Source: Hanleya hanleyi (taxonomy: Eukaryota; Mollusca; Polyplacophora; Lepidopleurida; Hanleyidae). Taken from it: a stretch of 64,000 nucleotides of DNA. A program made the position numbers and the translations under genes. The first letter of the stretch is position 1; every line of letters starts with the position of its first letter. The notes beneath the pieces are model-generated. The model had not been told where the DNA came from. It saw only the letters and a list, made by a program, of their open reading frames with translations, and did not search any database. Where the stretch lies: assembly GCA_036873755.1 (NCBI GenBank), contig JAVTVY010012634.1, positions 459,009 to 523,008 on the forward strand, given 5' to 3'. Below are positions 37,101 through 46,100 of this stretch, one piece after another.

Positions 37101-40100
37101 ACGCCATCGTAGCTCTTCACATTTGAGCAACTGTCATTCCTGCAGGTGAAAGAACCAACTGAAGAAAAAGAAAACATGATTATGATAACTTGTTCAATGA
37201 AATGGGCATTCAGAGAATGTCAATTCAGTGAATACAGCATCGTACAAATATGCAGCTGCCAGCCTATTGTCCCATCTAATAGTAATTCTGAGTGATGATT
37301 ATCAGGTCAACAACAACATTATTTGCTGGAAATGGTAAAGTCCAACTCCTTCCAAAAAGTAATATTTCATGTCATAAATAAATGCACATGTTCAAACTAT
37401 ACATCCAGCAAATTTGAAAACTTTCAGCAGCCTCCAATAAAAACTGTGGCACTAGTAAAGTACAAATGATCATGGGTTATACACTGAACTCAAAGCAGAC
37501 AATCAACTAAGCTAAACTCATGGTAATTTTGACTAAATATTTCATCTCTTAAATTGGTGATGCGCATCTTCATACGATTTTAAGCAAATCTAAAAACATT
37601 AACAAGCCTCTGGTGAAAACTGTGGGATTGTCATGATACACAACAGACATGGACATAGAGGATGAATTCTCTGTGCCTCCCAGCGTAGTCGCAGGCAAAG
37701 GCATAAAAATAGATGTTTTATGGGAAGACAATGTTGATAAATTAGTAATAGGACTACAATGGTCACACCAACATTAAGCTTATGGGATAAAATTTTCATG
37801 AACTTTTCTTCATTAGTTTTCAAGAAAAAGCTAACAGGTTTCTATCGAAGAGTACGGTTGAAAGATCAGATCATTGGTAATATGTACAAGGAGATGAAAG
37901 GAAGCATGTATGTACCCTTGACATGGACAATATCACATTCTTGAAACAGTATCATATGCTCATATTGACATTCTTCTGACCAGGCGGATCCACAGACACA
38001 GTCACCATGAACGATTGGCGTCAAATGGGAAGTAAGTGTTGAACTCTCCTGTAATTCATTTTGACGCCTTCGGTTTCTTTTCATGTCTTCTGGATCCAGA
38101 GAAAACTGTATCCTCTCTTCAGAAAGAGATGCTGGAATGTACTTCGATCTCCACTCAGGTTTGCCATTCAAAAGTTTCATGAATGACTCACAAATGTCAG
38201 ATGTTTCAGAGTCTGACTCTAAAATGGCTTTCACATGTTTACAGGAGTACACATTACTTCTACAGGAGTATCCAGTGCATTTCAGTTTGGGCTTTGGACC
38301 TTGGAAGTCTATCAAAACTACATTGAAAGCAGCACGCTGACCTCGACAATATGTTGTGACACACAAGGCAGAGCTTAAACTTCCCAGAACATAAAATTCT
38401 GTCTGAAATTGAAAATAAGAAATAGTTCCATTACCTACATACACTTCCATGAATAGGAGGGGACAAGAAGTGGAGTAACCAGTCGTTTTTGAAACAAGGG
38501 GGGGGGGGGGGAGAGGACCCCCAGTACTTTAGGGAAGGGGGTCCCTGAAAGCTCTTGCAGGGCTCCCACGGACTCATAGCCAAAATATAGGGCAAAATAT
38601 AGGGACATAATGGCCAAAAATATAGGGATATAATGACCAAAATATAGGGCAAAATCCAGAAAACAGGGCATTTCAGTCACAAACAGCTTGAGTTCAAATC
38701 ACAAAGCAACTCACTGTTGTGATATGTGGGCCTGTACTCATCACTGCGACAAGGTAGTAGAGAAGAAACACAGTACAATTTAGTTTGGACACTTCTGACT
38801 CAGTAGCTTTGTTATTTTGGAGGATTTAAATAAGCCAACTATTCGTGTGTATGTATCACAATAAATACAAGGTCAGAGCTGCACAATAAAACATGGATAA
38901 TCCTGAAAATAAAGGAATAATAGCCGGCAAAATCGGTCAAATTCGAGAAAATATAGAGAAAAATAGGGGAGAGCAGAAAATATAGGGAAAAATAGGGCCA
39001 GTGGGAGCCCTGCTCTTGGATCCTAGAAGGCCACAGAGGCGGTCTGAATGATTTCTGGACGATAAACTTTCCAGAGATCTAGGAATTTTGACACTTTTTC
39101 AATTCTCTTTTCTCAATTTTTTTATCTTTTTCGTTTTCCCCCTTTTCCCCTTTATCTTGTCTATAGATATCTGGCCGAAGACGTGTCCTGGACTATTTCA
39201 GGATTTCCATTTTCCAATGATTTAGGAACTTCGAGTCACATTTATAATGCTCTTTTTTCTCCAACTTTGATGTTGTCCCCCTTTTTTCTTTATCTTCTGT
39301 CCTAGATGGCTGAAGAACTGTTTTAGGTGATTTCCGGAGTATAAAGTTCCCATTCAATGAACTACAGGTATGAATTTTGACCACATTTCTAAAGATCTTC
39401 TGTCGATTATTTTTTTACTTTTTCCCTCCATTTTTCTATACCTTGGGTCCTAGATGGCTGGAGATTTGTTCTGGGAAATTTCCGAATATTTAAACTTCCC
39501 CATCTATGAATTTTGAGTCATATTCTAAGTAATACTAGTTGAAGTATATTAACAGTTTTTTTCTTGGAGAATAAAACTGGAGAATTCCTATTGATTATAA
39601 ATTTCAAGTCACATTTCTAATGGTGTTTTCCTGATTACATGTTCTCGTCGGGTATTGGAATCATGGACGTAATATCCCTATCAAGTTCTCATCATTTCAT
39701 GGATGCGCTTGATTGAAACATTTTGGAAAATACACCAGCAGAACATTTGTTCCCCTAACAAAACTAAATCCTATTCGTCAATTGTGGAACATGTGTAGAC
39801 AGACAACGGTAGAGGCATGAGAGGGATAGATTTCATAAAATTATAGTGCCCTATATATGTTTTTGGGGTAATTAATTGACACATCCTATTTTAAGCCTTA
39901 CAAGTCTGTATATATTAATTATTATCAAGAATGACAATCTACAACATGTCAGACGAAGTCCAACTCTGGGCAATTTAGTCCATAATTCTTGAATATTCAC
40001 CTTAGATATGGGAGATACACATCTTCATACAAAATTAAGCATCTATAAACTTTCAGAGGCCTCTTGTACATAACTAAAGAATCAGAATTTCTAACAAACT

Positions 40101-43100
40101 TGCCATTCTTTGTGGCTGGCCATAGGAGTGGTCTCCGTCTCCCTGCTCATCATAAATGTCTAAATGAAAATATGAAGATTAGTAATAATCTGTATCTCAA
40201 ACATACAGAAACATCATCAGAGTAATAACATCAGACAATAAACTTAGGATATGCCAATAACTTTTTGTAGAAGTGAATTAAATTTGAGCACTTATTTAAT
40301 AAAGTTTGATACAAGTCTATAAATACAGAAACTGAAGTTTAAGAACAGAAAACTGGATTTCAATGATTCTTAGGCCAAAGTGACCTTAAACCTTGACCTA
40401 TTAACCTATTATCAATAGGGTTACCCACTCCTACATATGCGAGGCATAGATAATCCAACTTTGAAGCAAATAAGAGTGAAAGCATTATTGCATGGATAAC
40501 CATAAAAATATTGGGTGGCTATAAGTACACACAAATGTCATAATCGCAATATGCAATATACACATCTTGCCTTAAATTTATATATGGTAATGTAGCAAGT
40601 TAATGATAAACTGATTTTGAAAAATAATCTGCCTAATGAGTACATGAAGAATATACATTGTACTACTATGGTTTATGATCTTGGACTCACAAAACTACTG
40701 GTGAAACAAATGAATGTAAATGCTGGGTGATGATTTATTTTCTTGTAGATGATTGAATATTAGTTGATTTTCAACAATACCTTGTTGGAAAGAGTTAGAG
40801 GCTGACAGGAATAAATCGTTGTCAATGTCCTTAACTAGTACTTTTGTGGCATCAATGTGCAGACATTCTTGGTATTTGTATAAAATATCTGCAAAACAAG
40901 TTTAATAATTACAATGGAAAATAGATAAAAGTTCAAAAGAAGCCTATCCACAAGCTGTTTCACAAAAAAGTACATGGGGTGGGGGAGGGAGGCTGGAAGG
41001 CAATTTTTCTTAACAACCCCCCATGTAACTATAACATCATCACTAACCACCACCCACACAACTGGAATCCTGGATTGTCCAACAACTTATATACCACAGG
41101 TTTCTGTGTCAAGAGCCATTCATATGCCAATATACCAAAGATTCATTTGAGTCTCGAGAGATCAGTCAGAATCTTCACTGAATTTCAACCATGAAAAATA
41201 AGTTTGTCTTCAAAATGAACTTGTAATCTTGTCTTCTTTGCAGAGTGCAAATATTGAATAGGCGAAATAGGAAGGTTTCTAGTTTATGTGAACAAATTAT
41301 CTTGTCTTCTTTGCAGAGTGCAAATATTGAATAGGCGAAATAGGAAGGTTTCTAGTTTATGTGAACAAATTATTGGAAATAATTATACGTATGCCCATTA
41401 ATGTCAACACACATACCACATAAATTTTGGGATTCAGACACCAACAACCCACATAATTAAAATACACGGAATACCAACAAACCAAGTAATTTGATTACAT
41501 GAAATAACAACCACCCATACACCATTGTTCTCAAATGCCTTGACCCCCATCCCATGTATTTTTTCTGGAACAGCTCCGAGTCCAAGTTATTGAAATAGTA
41601 TACACAGACCTCTGCCAATTTATAGAAAATTAAACTAAATTCCACCAACAAGGGTGTCTTAAACATTTATCATCCATTTTGCTATGGGAAATGGGCATAA
41701 CAAAGTTGCAAACTAGTGATAAATAATTCCCCATAAACTTTACTGGAAAACTCTATTCCCAATATATATTTGAATTTACATGCATAAGACAGCAGCTGAG
41801 AGGGGGAGCTGAGAGGGGGATATTCACACAGTGAAACAAAAGCAAAACCACAAAGGAAGTAATGAACCACAATTTGCAAGATACAGATTATTATTTCTGA
41901 CAAGCAATACAAGTGCAGCTGGAGTCAAATTTCAAACACAGCTATGAATCAAATGGGTCAGCGTTTATGATTATAGAAATGGTTAATTACAGGACATACC
42001 CATAAAATTTAATAATACATGTACATTGTTTTCGGTATATTTACCTGCGCTACTGTTTTCATCCAACATGTCATTCAAAGAGTCTACCACATGGCATCTT
42101 GCAAGATTACAAGAGCATGAATAAAACCACACAAATTCATCTTTGAACTGTATTGAACGTCTCCTGACTACAACACATTTCTCCTGCAAAAATACCTAGA
42201 TGTGTCAACATGAATGCATGACAACAAATTTTGTTCCTTGAATTAAGCAACATTATAAATGAGAAGTCCAATTGATGGATTATGTCTATATGAACATGCT
42301 CTATGACATATTGACAAGACAAGAGTCATTTAGTTTTTTGTATTGAAAGCAGAATGTAAAATGAGCCTACTTGTATCTTATCATTTCAGAAATGGACATT
42401 GTATTACAAAGGCCCAGGAGTATATTTAGCAAGGCAAATTACTTTTACATCATCCTGGAAAAAAATGATGATTATTAGATATAAAATAGGTAGAATAGAT
42501 AGAAGTATCCCCAGGCCAAAGACCATTCAAATTGCATAAAAAATATACTGAAAAAAATACAGCATTTGCTGTTCCATTCAGATAGATAATATTGACTTTC
42601 ATCATCTATATATGAATCCATGAGCTGCTTGCATGATTTTGTTCAAACAATGGAGATAACACGATTTCAGGCAAAGTTTAACATTGGTGAAGCGAGTTAT
42701 CTACCCTGTCAAGATCATCAGTTCGTTTGTTTTTTTTACGAATTTTTAAGTTTTGAAAGAACATCTTTCGCCCTGTAACAATAAGGTTGAACACAGGAAA
42801 GAAGCAATCAGAGATTGCTTAATTGTATGCCCGTTATTCCCCTTTAGTCTGACACTGTCCCGCCATTGTCCTGTTCTGTATTGGTCGGTGGAGCATGGAG
42901 GCCTAATTTGGACTTCACGCTGCACAACTACAGGGCACTATTTCAAAATTGTACATACAATATTAACCAAGATCCAGCCCTGACAAGTCCCAATTCACAG
43001 AGATTCCAGGAACAAAGGGCCATAACTTTTGGAAATATAAGCGAAACATATATCCCATTCACTAAGGTTTGAGAAACAAAGTCATGACCCCAACTCATGA

Positions 43101-46100
43101 AAATATAACAGAAATGCAGAGAAACTTCGAGCTGCACAACTATGGGGCATTGACCACATGTCATGCAAATTTCATTCTTGTCCATACAATATTAACCGAG
43201 ATCCAGCTCGGACAAGTCCCAATTCACAAAGATTTCAAGAACGAAGGGCCATAAATCTTGAAAATATAACCGAAACGTGGAGAAAATTTATGCTGCACAA
43301 CTATGGGGCACTGACCACATAGCATGCAAATTTCATAATTGTCCATACAAAATTAACCAAGATCCAGCCCGGACAAATCCAAATTCATGGAAATTATGAG
43401 AACAAAGTGCCATAACTCTCGAAAATATAACTGAAACTTGGAAAAAAGTCTACACTGCACAACTATGAGGTACTGGCCACATTTCATGCAAGTTTCAATC
43501 CTGTCCATCAAATATTAACTGATATATTGCGCGGACAAGAAATTCAGATGGACAGACGGACGAAGCGATAGGGGGGCATAACAATAAAAAAAATATAAAT
43601 TGATTCCAAAACCAACTGCTGAAAGTCAACTTTCAGGATCTTTACAGGACGCTTCTGAATTCCAAAAGTAACATATTTATAACTTTTTAAGCTGATAATT
43701 TCAGGGATGCGGGTGGGTTCCGAGAAACAAGATTTCACATTTGAATGACCTAATCATGTATAATTATGAAAACACTGAATTAGACATATGAAGAAAGTAT
43801 ATGCTCATCCCCGATGGCCATAATTGAATATAAAAACTTACCAAAAGTTTTCCATTCTCCAATTGAACATCCTGAAGCATGAATGCCATACGGTTCAAAT
43901 GGACACTTGTAAATCCTTCAGTGTTAATAAGTAAATTCACATACACTGGTAGAATTTTCTTCTCTATCTATTAAAGTAAGCAACCATACAGTAATATTAG
44001 TAATTAATACATTTTCCTAGGTGAGCAATATTAATAACGACATTTCGAGGTAGTCACTAAATTTTTTGAGAGAGTTGGTTAACTATGCTCAAGTTTACTT
44101 TTTAGAAGACTTTGAAATGTCTGGTCCAATATCTATATAATAATAGGTTGATGAATTCATATCATAGCGTGTATCCGGTCCTCAAGGCCATATCACGGCA
44201 AGCCCCCTAAAAATGTTGGCCGAGTTGACTGAAACTTGATGGGCTTCTGGTTCACGACTACATGAAGATAAATAAGGATTTGAGCGTTTGGTAGGGTCTA
44301 CACGTTCATGTAGTTGTAATCAAAACAATTTTTGAGATATTGCGATAACAGATGGACAGACATACATGATGTTCGACAACAATCAAAATTGGGATAAAAA
44401 CTAACAAGGTCTAAAATCATACTTCACGGCATTCAAAAGCCTTTTTTGTTCCATGTGATCAATATGGACAGCACTCTCTGTGACATAACATTTTCCCAGA
44501 AAACAAGGTATCACGACTCATATCACAGTACATATGTGATAAAGTCAGATAATGGTCTTTGTTGGTTCAAAGATTGGGTTGTTTCAGTATATTAACAACC
44601 GGAATTATACTTTAATGAAGCATGTATGTAGAGCAAGTAATATAAAAGAAATAATATAAATACTGTTATTTCTGCAGACACTGCCTCACTCCCATGAGCA
44701 TGTGAAATTTCCTCCTGGGTTCCTTGAAAGAGGTGTTCCTCAAGCTCTGCAGATGTAGGAGGAATGGAACTGGAAGAACTAGCAGGCATATCAGGCATGG
44801 ATCTATTCTTGCTCGATTCATGTTCATCATGTGTAGGCCTGTCATCACATGAGATAACAACACATTTAATATTCAAATTCATTCAATAGCCAGAATAATG
44901 ATAACTAGAACTGCAAGCAGTTATAACGGCTCCCAATTAGCAAAGTTAACATTTAAAGTTACATGTATGGAACTGTGTAACAATGCAACATAGCTAGAAC
45001 CTTTGATTTTACCAATCACAAAATTTGGTACATGTAGATACTTTAACCTACAAGACTTTATGAACGTATTATCGACTTCTTCGGCTAACCTGTTTACAAA
45101 ATAAATAACAGAAAAAAATAAATAACAAAAATGGTAATAACAGCAAAAATTGTAACTGACAGGGACATAATCTTCAGTGCAAAGTTATATTATTCTTTTT
45201 CAAATAATCTGCCGCGATAAACCGCATGTCTGTCTAGTACTACATTTCACATGAACTGGTAATCGTAGAAGCTGCAGTTTGAAGTCGATCAGTTCATAAC
45301 TTTTGAAGACTTTGGGTTATAAACGTGTTTGCATAAATTAAAGGTGGACACCATATCATCTGACCAAAAAACCAAACACTGCTCCTCGCTGCAGACACTG
45401 TACGGTATAATCCTGTGAAATATAATTTAATTTTGACAATTTACAAATGTTAAGCCACAATTGCCATATTTGGGCATATTTTGGATATTTGGCCAAATAA
45501 GGGCATGAAGCGTGATTCCCAGAGAAAAAGTCCATATGTAAACTTCATATGGCTCAGTACAAAGATGGTGTATGCCAAGTTTGAAGCAAATCAGTCAAGT
45601 AGTTCCCGAGATACAGGTGTCCACAGGTTTTGAGGTAAATCCAAGATGGCCACCAAACCGTTCGTCCAATCAAATGTTGGCAAGGGCAGAATGATATGGC
45701 TCACTTAGGCTTTTCACCCTGTGAAATTTCAGTGCTCTAGCTACATTAGTATTTTGTGAGAAGCCATTTGAAATTTGGGCAGAAAGTGTCTTTTTGGGGC
45801 TCCACTGGGGCAACCAGGCATTTGAGGGGCATAAAGCTGCCTCCATTCAACTTACAGTCCTTGATCACATTTAAAACCACTCAGTCAAATAGTCAAAATC
45901 AGCCAATATTAAAAAGTAGAACAATGCTTTGAACAGTTTTCAAAATTCGATAGATTTCAAAATGTTAAAGCGAGAAAACTATGAAGAGTTACAAGATACG
46001 AAGCTACACATTTGAAAACCCCTTGGCTCTAGGGTAACTCTGATAAGGCTTGAGGTACAAGATTCAATAAACAATCCTTAAAACAGAATCCTCTGTCACA

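Noticed and set aside
38083..38340. 85-codon plus-strand ORF
   Set aside because: Antisense shadow of exon 9 of the KDZ-derived gene.
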